Source: Promethearchaeota archaeon (GTDB taxonomy: Archaea; Asgardarchaeota; Lokiarchaeia; Sigyniarchaeales; SOKP01). From it: a stretch of 16,833 nucleotides of DNA. Positions 6,980-13,898 of the stretch are shown here, piece after piece. How positions within the stretch are numbered: the stretch's first letter is position 1; every line of letters begins with the position of its first letter. The notes under the pieces were generated by a model. It had not been told where the DNA came from. It worked only from the letters and a program-made list of their open reading frames with translations, and did no database searches. The DNA lies in contig JAGXNU010000022.1 in assembly GCA_019894815.1 (NCBI GenBank), positions 1 through 16,833 of the forward strand, in the 5' to 3' direction. A program made the translations under genes and the position numbers.

Positions 6980-9322
6980 ATGACTCGCAAAACTGAAATG
7001 TCTCTGTTCAATGTAGTCATCAATTCTAATTATAAAGATCGACTACTAAATCAACTTTCCCTCGTGAATAATGTACACATTAAGACTAAAGAAGGATCAC
7101 AAATGAAGAATAAAATGAAAGAAAAAGATCCTTTAATGAACATTATTAAGTCTCTAAGGCAAAACTTGGACAACTTATTAAAAAAGTTAAATATTAACGA
7201 TTCTGATTTTCAAGAATTAAAAATTAAAAAAGACCAAAGGTTAAAATTCGTAGCGCGTGATTTAAACGATTTAATAAATCAAATATACGATGAAATTAAT
7301 TTTTACCTCAATAGAATTAACGAATTGGAGAGATATTTATCAAAGGCTCAGATTGAGTTGGAAAACCTAAAGATCATCGAATCCAGCTACGTTTTTCTTG
7401 AACAATACCAATTAAATCGTGAAAGTTTATCGAATCTAGAGCAATTTAACTTTAAAGTGTTTACTACATTCTCAAAAAACCTAGAGAACATTGAATCTAT
7501 TTTCCAATTTTCTGCATTTCCTAATGTACACCAAACTGATGAGAATTCTCCAAATATTTATCAGTTAGAAGACAGAAGAGTATTTTTCATTTTTTATCTA
7601 AAAGATCAAGATGATGAACTAAAGGAAAGAATAAATATTATACATGCCGAAGAAGTACCAATATTGAAGAAGTATTTGACTTTTGAGGGCATTAATTTTA
7701 CTCGTATTATTAACGAAATCAATATTGTTAACAACACTATTATCAAGTATAAGAAAGAGAAAAAAAAAATTCGAGACCAAAATTTAGCTAAATATTCTGC
7801 GATCAATGAAGTAGTACAAAACATTGAAGAATATAATTGGGCAGAGCATCAATTCGAGGAAGTGTCTGCCGATAGATCGCGCATCAAATTTTATATACCT
7901 ACAAAAAATGTTAAAAAAGTTAAGCAAACTCTAGTAGAAAATTTAAAAGAAAAGATCCACATTGAAATTACTGATGTACCCAAATATCATCCCACTAATG
8001 AAAAAGAAGATGAACAAGTTCCACTTGAACAACTCAAACAACTTGATATGAAATCGAAAGTAGGGGATAAGACTAAAAAATCTCATTCAAGTGAACCAAA
8101 ACAGCCCGATTCCAGGGAAGCTGCGCCAACAATCATGAAAAACCCATTCTTTATAAGACCGTTTGAAGCATTAACAAAGATGTATGGTGTACCTTCTTAT
8201 TCTGAAATTGATCCAACACCATTTCTTGCATTAACATTTCCTCTCTTATTTGGGCTAATGTTTGGTGATATTGGACATGGAATGAGTTTGATGATTGCTG
8301 GTGTTTTTGGAGGAATATGGTTCCGTAAAAAGGAAGGGATGCGTAATATTAGTTGGGTTATATTCTATTGCGGCATTGGAGCTCTATTATGTGGATTTTT
8401 ATATGGAGAATTCTTTGGCTCTAATGAAATCTTAGGTTACGAGTTGCAAGTAATAAAAATCCCCATCCCATTATTAGGAACCATCACATTACATAATCCC
8501 TTGGATAATATCATGTCCGTATTCAAATTTACGTTGTTCGTAGGGGTTATTCACGTTAATCTAGGATGGATTATTCAATTCATGAATTATTGGAAACAAT
8601 CGAAAAAATACATGTCATTGACAGATTCATTTATGAAAATGTGCTTATTAACAGGGGGAACTATTTTAATCTTCACTTATGGAATCAATCTTAACGATTG
8701 GCTTTCTTATCCCTATCCCATTTTATTAGTACTTGTCCCTGGTATTTTACTCATAGTTTTAAAACCAATAGGAGGATTATTAGGCATCTCATACTTAAAG
8801 AAAGAATCATTTGGTTCTTTATTAGGGGAAGGAACAATTGAAACGTTTGAAACAGCGCTTTCTATTTTGAGTAATATCGCTTCATATATTAGATTGCTTG
8901 CCTTATCGCTAGCTCATATTGCATTAATGATCGCAGTTGGATCATTATTAAATTTACTCCCAATTCCAGGTGCAATTACCACTGGTATGGATCCTTTAAC
9001 CATTACTGGTATTATTCTGCTTGAAGGGTTAAGATTAGTTGGTATAATCTTGGGGAATGCTTTCGTGATTTTGTTAGAAGGGATACTTGTGTTTATTAAT
9101 GCATTGAGGTTACACTTCTATGAATTTTTCTTCAAGTTCTATCAAGGTAGTGGTACTGAATTCTTTCCTTTTTATTTAGATGAGTCTTATTCAATTATTC
9201 AATTTTGGGTTGATTATGATAAAGACTTAATTTCAGAAGAAATTGAAAAGGAGATTGATACTAAAAAGACTAAAGAAGATCTTGAAGAAGCATTACAAAT
9301 CATCAATGATAAATTCTTTTAA
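6980..9322 (+). CDS. atpI: A-type ATP synthase membrane subunit I (stator a subunit)
   Basis: Subunit I is the membrane stator that provides the ion half-channels next to the K ring, and its soluble arm holds the peripheral stalks. From ATG 6980 the product has 780 residues, longer than the usual 620-700. The N-terminal arm (1-330) contains alpha/beta parts and two long coiled coils. A charged, Lys/Glu/Pro/Ser-rich linker (about 335-382) precedes the family motif EIDPTPFLALTFPLLFGLMF and GDIGHG (usually GDAGYG). The C-terminal part has seven to eight membrane helices. R638 in SYIRLLALSLAH is the essential arginine facing the c-ring glutamate. The protein ends with an acidic tail. The linker is longer than in family members I remember, and this accounts for part of the extra length. 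Confidence 0.95.
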   Translation: MTRKTEMSLFNVVINSNYKDRLLNQLSLVNNVHIKTKEGSQMKNKMKEKDPLMNIIKSLRQNLDNLLKKLNINDSDFQELKIKKDQRLKFVARDLNDLINQIYDEINFYLNRINELERYLSKAQIELENLKIIESSYVFLEQYQLNRESLSNLEQFNFKVFTTFSKNLENIESIFQFSAFPNVHQTDENSPNIYQLEDRRVFFIFYLKDQDDELKERINIIHAEEVPILKKYLTFEGINFTRIINEINIVNNTIIKYKKEKKKIRDQNLAKYSAINEVVQNIEEYNWAEHQFEEVSADRSRIKFYIPTKNVKKVKQTLVENLKEKIHIEITDVPKYHPTNEKEDEQVPLEQLKQLDMKSKVGDKTKKSHSSEPKQPDSREAAPTIMKNPFFIRPFEALTKMYGVPSYSEIDPTPFLALTFPLLFGLMFGDIGHGMSLMIAGVFGGIWFRKKEGMRNISWVIFYCGIGALLCGFLYGEFFGSNEILGYELQVIKIPIPLLGTITLHNPLDNIMSVFKFTLFVGVIHVNLGWIIQFMNYWKQSKKYMSLTDSFMKMCLLTGGTILIFTYGINLNDWLSYPYPILLVLVPGILLIVLKPIGGLLGISYLKKESFGSLLGEGTIETFETALSILSNIASYIRLLALSLAHIALMIAVGSLLNLLPIPGAITTGMDPLTITGIILLEGLRLVGIILGNAFVILLEGILVFINALRLHFYEFFFKFYQGSGTEFFPFYLDESYSIIQFWVDYDKDLISEEIEKEIDTKKTKEDLEEALQIINDKFF

Positions 9323-9341
9323 ACAAAATAATCACCATTAG

Positions 9342-9355
9342 TAGTCATATGACTA
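9342..9355. repeat. 14-base perfect palindrome over a start codon
   Basis: TAGTCATATGACTA reads identically on both strands and contains the ATG 9349 of the zinc-ribbon gene at its centre. It could be a binding site for a dimeric regulator. Its half-site GTCAT/ATGAC recurs before the MEMO gene (10648-10660). Confidence 0.5.
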
Positions 9356-9789
9356 TGATTGAATCAAACGAAAGGGATGAGAATTCTTCTAAAAAAAGAA
9401 CTATCACCAAAATTATTCTTTTTATTGTATTTATATCAGCTTTGGTTGTACTCTATTTTATTTTAATTGACTTTGGAGCCATACCCCTAATCTCATTCTT
9501 TATTGTGGTATTTATATTTCTAGTTGGCTTAGGCCCTATAATAAATTATGGAAGAAGAAAGAACCAAAGTCTATTTGGTCGCAAACGAAGAAATCAACCA
9601 AAAGAATATAAGAGGAATAAGGATACGTTTAAAATCAAAAGTACTCCCATACCAGACGCACCTAATCTCGAGGGTAGAGTAAAGTTAGACTTCACATATA
9701 AAAAACCCCTCATTCGTAAGTGTCCTAAATGTGGATTTATGCTAACAAGCTTCATGAAAAAATGCCCAAATTGTGGGAAACCGATTTAA
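9349..9789 (+). CDS. Small membrane protein with C-terminal zinc ribbon, unknown function
   Basis: I do not recognise a named family. The product has 146 residues. The first 18 are polar and charged. Two membrane helices follow (about 20-42 and 47-66), then a strongly basic stretch (68-92). The C-terminus is a zinc ribbon with two CxxC pairs (C125/C128 in CPKCG, C139/C142 in CPNCG) 10 residues apart. The basic stretch after the second helix suggests that the ribbon faces the cytoplasm, which is an inference. It starts 26 bases after subunit I on the same strand and could be transcribed with it. The palindrome over its start codon and the lack of an SD site could equally mean an independent, nearly leaderless message. 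ATG 9355 is an alternative start. Confidence 0.7.
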   Translation: MTMIESNERDENSSKKRTITKIILFIVFISALVVLYFILIDFGAIPLISFFIVVFIFLVGLGPIINYGRRKNQSLFGRKRRNQPKEYKRNKDTFKIKSTPIPDAPNLEGRVKLDFTYKKPLIRKCPKCGFMLTSFMKKCPNCGKPI

Positions 9790-9821
9790 ACTAAATAATT
9801 TAACCCAATTATTTTTGCTAA

Positions 9822-10424
9822 CTATGGTTTAAACCATTCAAAGAAGTAATAACTGATTGTTAAAGGATTAGCTATAACAAACTTTTTTCTCACAGATGTG
9901 GCCAATCGTCCAGCTCTTACCATATCTATTGCTGTAATCTTAGAATCGTGAGGGAGAACATGAACTATAAATGGAGAATGTTCTAATCCAGGCCCTTTCT
10001 TGTACACAACAAAGTCAGCTCCAAATTTAAGTCCTGGACGAGGGATATAACCCTTTTCTCTAAGATCCTCATATATTATGAGTTTTTCTTCGAATTTGTG
10101 GTGAATTTGTTTTCCAATTTCGAAAAATTCTTCCAAATTTAAGTTCTTATCTTTTTTGGGCTCAAATATAGTAATCTTTTCCTTCTTTAGCAAGTAATAT
10201 GCTTCTATAAGAGATAATTCACTTGGTTTGGAGAAATATTCCAAACGTGGTTTACTTATTCCTAAAGGTGCTCCATAGAAATTATATTTAACATATAAAT
10301 AGGATGCGAATAATGGATTAAACACGATTACTCTTGAATTAATGAATTTGGTGGGTATTTTATCGGGTATATCTCCTTCCTTAATATCATCCAAGGAAAT
10401 TGGGGTGATCTTTTCCTCACTCAT
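9822..10424 (-). CDS. endA: tRNA-splicing endonuclease (EndA type)
   Basis: EndA cuts introns out of precursor tRNA at the bulge-helix-bulge structure. From ATG 10424 the product has 200 residues, near the size of subunits that form homotetramers. The C-terminal catalytic domain has GLKFGADFVVYKK, EHSPFIVHV and SVRKKFVIA. By family alignment these hold the catalytic Tyr (second Y motif), His (in EHS) and Lys (first K after SVR), so all three are present. The N-terminal part (about 25-90) resembles the usual non-catalytic domain. ATG 10445 would add seven residues. I prefer 10424 because the AT-rich run GAATTATTAAG lies at TATA distance before it and because Met-Ser-Glu-Glu is a more typical start. 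The gene converges on the zinc-ribbon gene with a 32-base gap. Confidence 0.93.
   Translation of the reverse strand: MSEEKITPISLDDIKEGDIPDKIPTKFINSRVIVFNPLFASYLYVKYNFYGAPLGISKPRLEYFSKPSELSLIEAYYLLKKEKITIFEPKKDKNLNLEEFFEIGKQIHHKFEEKLIIYEDLREKGYIPRPGLKFGADFVVYKKGPGLEHSPFIVHVLPHDSKITAIDMVRAGRLATSVRKKFVIANPLTISYYFFEWFKP
9824..9837. repeat. 14-base perfect palindrome at the endA 3' end
   Basis: ATGGTTTAAACCAT spans the last codons of endA (Phe-Lys-Pro) beside the convergent gap of 9790-9821. It has no loop, so a hairpin would be strained. It may be chance or a weak two-way termination or pausing element. Confidence 0.35.
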
Positions 10425-10647
10425 CAAGATAGAACTATTAACCATAACTTAATAATTCTTTCAATTCGGAATAAGTTGATTACAACAACAATAATGATGT
10501 TCTGTAAGATTTATATTATAGATTTCTGTAAAATAATGCAATATTTTACTTGTTAAAAAAAAGGTGAGAGTAGTCGACTCTGTAAGCATAATGCTGGATA
10601 TTTATCGGGAATTATTATAAAAGATGAGTTAACTTAAAATTATATTA

Positions 10648-10660
10648 ATGACAAAGTCAT
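10648..10660. promoter_or_regulatory. Inverted repeat before the MEMO gene, possible operator
   Basis: ATGAC-AAA-GTCAT lies directly before the TATA-like run at 10661-10670. A dimeric regulator bound here would touch the TFB/TBP site. The half-site matches that of the palindrome at 9342-9355. Confidence 0.3.
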
Positions 10661-10670
10661 ATTAAAATAC
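10661..10670 (+). promoter_or_regulatory. Probable TATA box of the MEMO gene
   Basis: ATTAAAATAC is centred about 27 bases before ATG 10693, so transcription would start at or next to the start codon and give a leaderless mRNA. No SD site is present, which agrees with that. Confidence 0.4.
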
Positions 10671-10692
10671 TAAATGTTTTAATGAGATATTC

Positions 10693-11565
10693 ATGAATAT
10701 TAGACGCATGGCTTTAGCTGGTAGGTGGTACCCTTATACTGGAGAAGCATGTCTAAAAAAAATGAATAATTTTCTGAAAGATGACAAATTTGGTCCTGGT
10801 GAGGAATTTGTCTCCTCAGAAATGTCTGATAGATCTATCATTGGAGGCGTATCGCCTCATGCTGGGATGGATTATTCAGGACCTTGTGCTATTCACACTT
10901 ATTTAAATATCTTCAAAGAAAAAATTCCCGATACTATTATCGTCATAGGATTTGATCATCATCAACTTGTAAAAGACTCGTTATTAGAGGAAGGAGAATG
11001 GGAAACTCCTTTAGGAAACTTAATTATAGATAATGAATTAGCTGAAAAAATATTGAAAAATAGTAGTGTATTAGTGGCTGATAACTCTGCCTTCATTGGA
11101 AGAGATGAAAACAGCTTAGAGCTACAAATGCCCTTCATTAAATTTTTTGCAGGGAAAAACGATGTAAGAATTATACCTGTTAAAATATCTTCACATGATT
11201 ATAAGACGATTGATTCAATTTCTGATAATATTTCTCAAGTAATTAAATCTTCAAATAAAGACATTATCGTTGTAGCATCCTCCGATTTGTATCATGAGGA
11301 CGTTTATAACAAAGAAGATTTAAAGAAATTCAAAGAAAATGATGAAAAAGTTATAAACGATTTTGTAAACTTAAAGCCCGAAAACATAATAAATCTTGGA
11401 CTAAGGGCTTCCGTATGCGGAAAGCACACGATTTCAACCTTACTTCAAATAAGTAATAAGTTAGGTGCTAAGGAAGGTAAATTGTTGAAACACTACACAA
11501 GTGCTGAGATCACTGATAAATTTGGGTATTGTGTAGGGTATTTTTCGGGAATTATTTATTCCTGA
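10693..11565 (+). CDS. MEMO family protein (AmmeMemoRadiSam system protein B)
   Basis: The MEMO fold is related to metal-dependent class III extradiol dioxygenases. Human MEMO1 binds metal through two His and a Cys, but the archaeal role is unknown. The product has 290 residues, typical in length. Visible motifs are RRMALAGRWYP at the start, PHAGMDYSGP (H56), GFDHH (H89/H90), GEWETPLGN, SSDLYH (H201) and SVCGKHT (C242), so the metal-binding set is complete. The normally conserved His of the EHSIE motif is Asn here (RDENSLELQMPF, N140). The AMMECR1 domain and radical-SAM protein that often accompany this family are not in the window. The gene is divergent from endA and followed after 40 bases by the coiled-coil gene. 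Confidence 0.92.
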   Translation: MNIRRMALAGRWYPYTGEACLKKMNNFLKDDKFGPGEEFVSSEMSDRSIIGGVSPHAGMDYSGPCAIHTYLNIFKEKIPDTIIVIGFDHHQLVKDSLLEEGEWETPLGNLIIDNELAEKILKNSSVLVADNSAFIGRDENSLELQMPFIKFFAGKNDVRIIPVKISSHDYKTIDSISDNISQVIKSSNKDIIVVASSDLYHEDVYNKEDLKKFKENDEKVINDFVNLKPENIINLGLRASVCGKHTISTLLQISNKLGAKEGKLLKHYTSAEITDKFGYCVGYFSGIIYS

Positions 11566-11566
11566 A

Positions 11567-11576
11567 TATAATATAT
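11567..11576 (+). promoter_or_regulatory. Possible TATA box of the coiled-coil gene
   Basis: TATAATATAT directly follows the stop codon of the MEMO gene and is centred about 34 bases before ATG 11606. The gene also lacks an SD site, so a short-leader transcript of its own is plausible. Confidence 0.3.
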
Positions 11577-11605
11577 CAAAATTAAAATTAAAAACGATAA
11601 AAACG

Positions 11606-12688
11606 ATGCCAGAAGATGATAATGAGAAGATTGAAGATTTTATGAGTTTATGGAAAAATAAAAATGAACAGCAAAATAATAATCCTTCAATTATTGGTGA
11701 TACCTTAAACCAGATGGAAATTTTGAGGAAAGAAAACCAAGATTTAAGGAACAAAATCTCCGAAAACATTGCTTTAATCACTAAAACGGAAGATATCATA
11801 AATTTTTTTTCTACTGAAAAAGAAAGATTGAAAGTTGAGAAAGAAGAAGCAATAATGGATTTAACACTACGCGTGAGTAATTTAGAAAACGAAAATTTAG
11901 AACTTGGTAAAAAAGTTAAAAGCATGGTTAAATTATTGCTTGAAAAGGATGACGAAATAAAAAGATTAGAATCTATTGGAGTAACAGTAATCTCCCCTCC
12001 TCCTACTAATGATTTAGCCAATGAACTACACTTAACAATAAATCAGAGGAATTTGCACATACTTACATTAGAAAAACAAATTACTGAGTTAACAACCAAA
12101 AACGAAGAATTAAACGCTCAAATAGCAGAAAAAATTAAAACCATGCCAATTGATCATGTAGCACCTGTAAATCCTCCAGAAGAAACAATAATCAAACCGT
12201 TACCTCCCGAAGGACATTCATTACCATTGGAATCTTTATGTCAAGACTTACAAGCAGATTTAAACAAATATAAAAAAATAATTGAAAAGCTTACTCAAGA
12301 AAAATCTCAATTAAAAGGTCTAATGGAAAATCAAGGTATTGGATTAGATATCGCTGATATTAAAGTATTAAAGTCTGAAAACGAAAATTTAAAACATGAT
12401 GTACTGGAATTACAAAAATCATTAAAAGTCCAATCAAAAGAATCTCTTCAAGAATTAGCAAACGCTGAAGCAGAGAGAAAGATAAAAGAACTTCAAGGTA
12501 AAATTCAAGAGAAGGAAACTTTAATTGCGGATATGAAATTATCTCAAGGAATACAAGCTACCAGGCCAACAGGTCCAATGTCAGACTTAGTAGAGGAATT
12601 ACAAAAGAGTATTAATAAATTAAAGCTTTCTTTAAAGGAAAAAGATCAAAAAATTCAAAATTTAAATAGAATGTTAACTTCAACATGA
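11606..12688 (+). CDS. Long coiled-coil protein, unknown function
   Basis: I recognise no catalytic domain. The product has 360 residues, is rich in Glu, Lys, Leu, Asn and Gln, and has no membrane segment, so it is probably cytoplasmic. Coiled coils (about 33-125, 135-178, 206-240, 250-310 and 326-357) are separated by short proline-rich linkers (PPPT at 131-134, and 181-207 with six or more prolines). Three segments, beginning near 132, 206 and 324, share the same plan: a Pro or small residue, then (S/N)DL-x-x-EL, an IN or LN about five residues on, and a Glu/Lys/Gln helix with leucines. They may be internal repeats. The N-terminus (1-30) is acidic and looks disordered. A scaffold or structural role is possible but not shown. 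Confidence 0.65.
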   Translation: MPEDDNEKIEDFMSLWKNKNEQQNNNPSIIGDTLNQMEILRKENQDLRNKISENIALITKTEDIINFFSTEKERLKVEKEEAIMDLTLRVSNLENENLELGKKVKSMVKLLLEKDDEIKRLESIGVTVISPPPTNDLANELHLTINQRNLHILTLEKQITELTTKNEELNAQIAEKIKTMPIDHVAPVNPPEETIIKPLPPEGHSLPLESLCQDLQADLNKYKKIIEKLTQEKSQLKGLMENQGIGLDIADIKVLKSENENLKHDVLELQKSLKVQSKESLQELANAEAERKIKELQGKIQEKETLIADMKLSQGIQATRPTGPMSDLVEELQKSINKLKLSLKEKDQKIQNLNRMLTST

Positions 12689-12730
12689 CGATTTTTTAAT
12701 ACATGCACTTTTCTTTTAAAGGTCAAATTT

Positions 12731-12850
12731 TTGAGGAATAAGACATTATCCAAAGAAAAAATGTCATATCAAATTGATGCCAATTTTTCATTGATGGAAT
12801 ATGGAATGATCTTAAAAGAGAACTTCACGGATATATTTGATGTTCTATAG
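12731..12850 (+). CDS. Doubtful micro-ORF in a 220-base spacer
   Basis: TTG 12731 to TAG 12848-12850 would encode 39 residues (29 from ATG 12761). An AGGT at 12720-12723 lies seven bases before the TTG. The frame is the same as that of the coiled-coil gene and is open from that gene's TGA (12686-12688) onward for 53 codons, longer than expected by chance in such AT-rich DNA. I recognise no family. It may be a small gene, the decayed 3' end of a longer coiled-coil gene, or chance. Confidence 0.2.
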   Translation: MRNKTLSKEKMSYQIDANFSLMEYGMILKENFTDIFDVL

Positions 12851-12880
12851 AAGAATTTGGGTTAAATAATAAAACTAAAA

Positions 12881-12890
12881 TTAAAATATA
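12881..12890 (+). promoter_or_regulatory. Probable TATA box of the PfkB-family gene
   Basis: TTAAAATATA is centred about 24 bases before ATG 12909, close enough that the transcript should begin at or near the start codon. No SD site is seen before the gene. Confidence 0.4.
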
Positions 12891-12908
12891 AATGATACTT
12901 GAAGAACA

Positions 12909-13892
12909 ATGAAGGAGAAAGCTCGGATCTCTGTTTTATTCATTGGACATTTCGCAATTGACACTATCATTAGATTTAAGGAAAAAAGAAAACCAAGCTT
13001 GGGAGGAAGTGTCTCATTTGGATCATTAGCTTTAAGTAAATACACGGAAAAAGCTAATGTGGGAATTATTTCTAATGTTGGAAAACAGAACTTTGATCCT
13101 CGATTATTGAACCCTTTAAAAAAAAAAAAAATTAACATATCAATCAAATGGTTTGATACATTAAACACGAATTTCATCCTAAATTACGTAAATCATTCAA
13201 GATCTCTCATCCTTAAATCAAAAAGTCCAAATCTCGATATAAATGATATCCCTATTAAAATAAAAGAAAATCCCCCTGAAATTATAGTATTAGTACCATT
13301 ATGTAATGAGATAACAATTGAATATGTAAAAGATATTCTAAAGATGTTTCCAGAAGCTTATATGGGAATAGACTTACAGGGTTTTATACGTAAGATTGAT
13401 CCTGAAAATGGGATTGTCTCTTATTTATTCGATGAGAAGCTATTAGAAAATGTTAAACAATTAATTACTTTAATAGGGGATAAGTTAATCCTTAAGGGTT
13501 CAGAAAACGAAATGAAATTAATCTCTGGAAAAGAGGATCTATTCGAAGTCATGGAATTTTTTAATGGATTTGATAATGAAGGGATTTACATAATGACATT
13601 AGGAGAAGCAGGGTCAATGATTACGAGACAAGGAGAAAAAATACTAAAAATTCCTGCTTTTACACCAGATACGGTTGTAGATGAAACTGGTGCGGGAGAT
13701 GTATATCTCGCAATCTTTCTTTATGAATTTTATAATTCAGATTTTTCTTGGAAAGCAATTGAAAGCGCAGCGTTGTATGCTTCTTCAGCAGCATCCTTTT
13801 TAGTAGAGAAGAAAGGTACAAATGGATCTAAATCAATGAAAATAGTATTTAAAAGATTATGTCAAAAAAATTATATTGCTGAATGTGGGTGA
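12909..13892 (+). CDS. PfkB-family sugar/nucleoside kinase
   Basis: PfkB (ribokinase-family) enzymes phosphorylate sugars, nucleosides or similar alcohols with ATP. The product has 327 residues. The first signature, with GHFAIDTI (13-20) and LGGSVSFGSLALS (31-43), forms the substrate pocket. The second, DETGAGDVYLAIFL (258-271), gives the anion hole and the catalytic base D264. The central strand GIYIMTLGEAGSMI matches the family's 'vTlGexGa' nucleotide-binding strand. The substrate cannot be read from the sequence; archaeal relatives include inositol, cytidine and ADP-ribose-related kinases. A run of 14 adenines (13118-13131) encodes Lys71-74 and is a possible slippage site. The gene ends Gly-TGA, which contributes the SD site of the next gene. 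Confidence 0.9.
   Translation: MKEKARISVLFIGHFAIDTIIRFKEKRKPSLGGSVSFGSLALSKYTEKANVGIISNVGKQNFDPRLLNPLKKKKINISIKWFDTLNTNFILNYVNHSRSLILKSKSPNLDINDIPIKIKENPPEIIVLVPLCNEITIEYVKDILKMFPEAYMGIDLQGFIRKIDPENGIVSYLFDEKLLENVKQLITLIGDKLILKGSENEMKLISGKEDLFEVMEFFNGFDNEGIYIMTLGEAGSMITRQGEKILKIPAFTPDTVVDETGAGDVYLAIFLYEFYNSDFSWKAIESAALYASSAASFLVEKKGTNGSKSMKIVFKRLCQKNYIAECG
13118..13131 (+). repeat. Run of 14 adenines inside the PfkB-family gene
   Basis: Fourteen consecutive A bases encode four lysines between two in-frame halves of the kinase. Such runs are prone to polymerase slippage and to sequencing error. Both family signatures remain in one frame, so the length given is consistent with an intact gene. 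Confidence 0.9.
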
Positions 13893-13893
13893 G
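13887..13893 (+). promoter_or_regulatory. Shine-Dalgarno site of the membrane hydrolase, built on the kinase stop
   Basis: GGGTGAG is the last glycine codon and TGA of the kinase plus one base. Five bases later comes ATC 13899, the best-placed candidate start of the next gene. No ATG, GTG or TTG occurs in frame before TTG 13947. Confidence 0.5.
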
Positions 13894-13898
13894 GATTT

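Noticed and set aside
10562..10620. 18-codon frame from GTG 10564 in the endA-MEMO spacer
   Set aside because: It is very short, has no recognisable product, and the A-rich run before it is not a convincing SD site.
10446..10692. tRNA or other structured RNA in the longest spacer
   Set aside because: I see no cloverleaf arms, no GTTCRA-like T-loop and no C/D or K-turn motif. The sequence is too AT-rich for stable structure.
11461..12021. Antisense open frame of 186 codons across the MEMO 3' end and the coiled-coil gene
   Set aside because: Its Ser/Phe/Leu-rich composition is the mirror of the Glu/Lys/Asn codons on the plus strand. It resembles no family and spans two plus-strand genes.
13890..13892. 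TGA between the kinase and the membrane hydrolase as readthrough or selenocysteine
   Set aside because: Both proteins are complete on their own, no selenocysteine-type hairpin was evident by eye, and the SD-like GGGTGAG explains separate translation. It remains the main alternative to ATC initiation.
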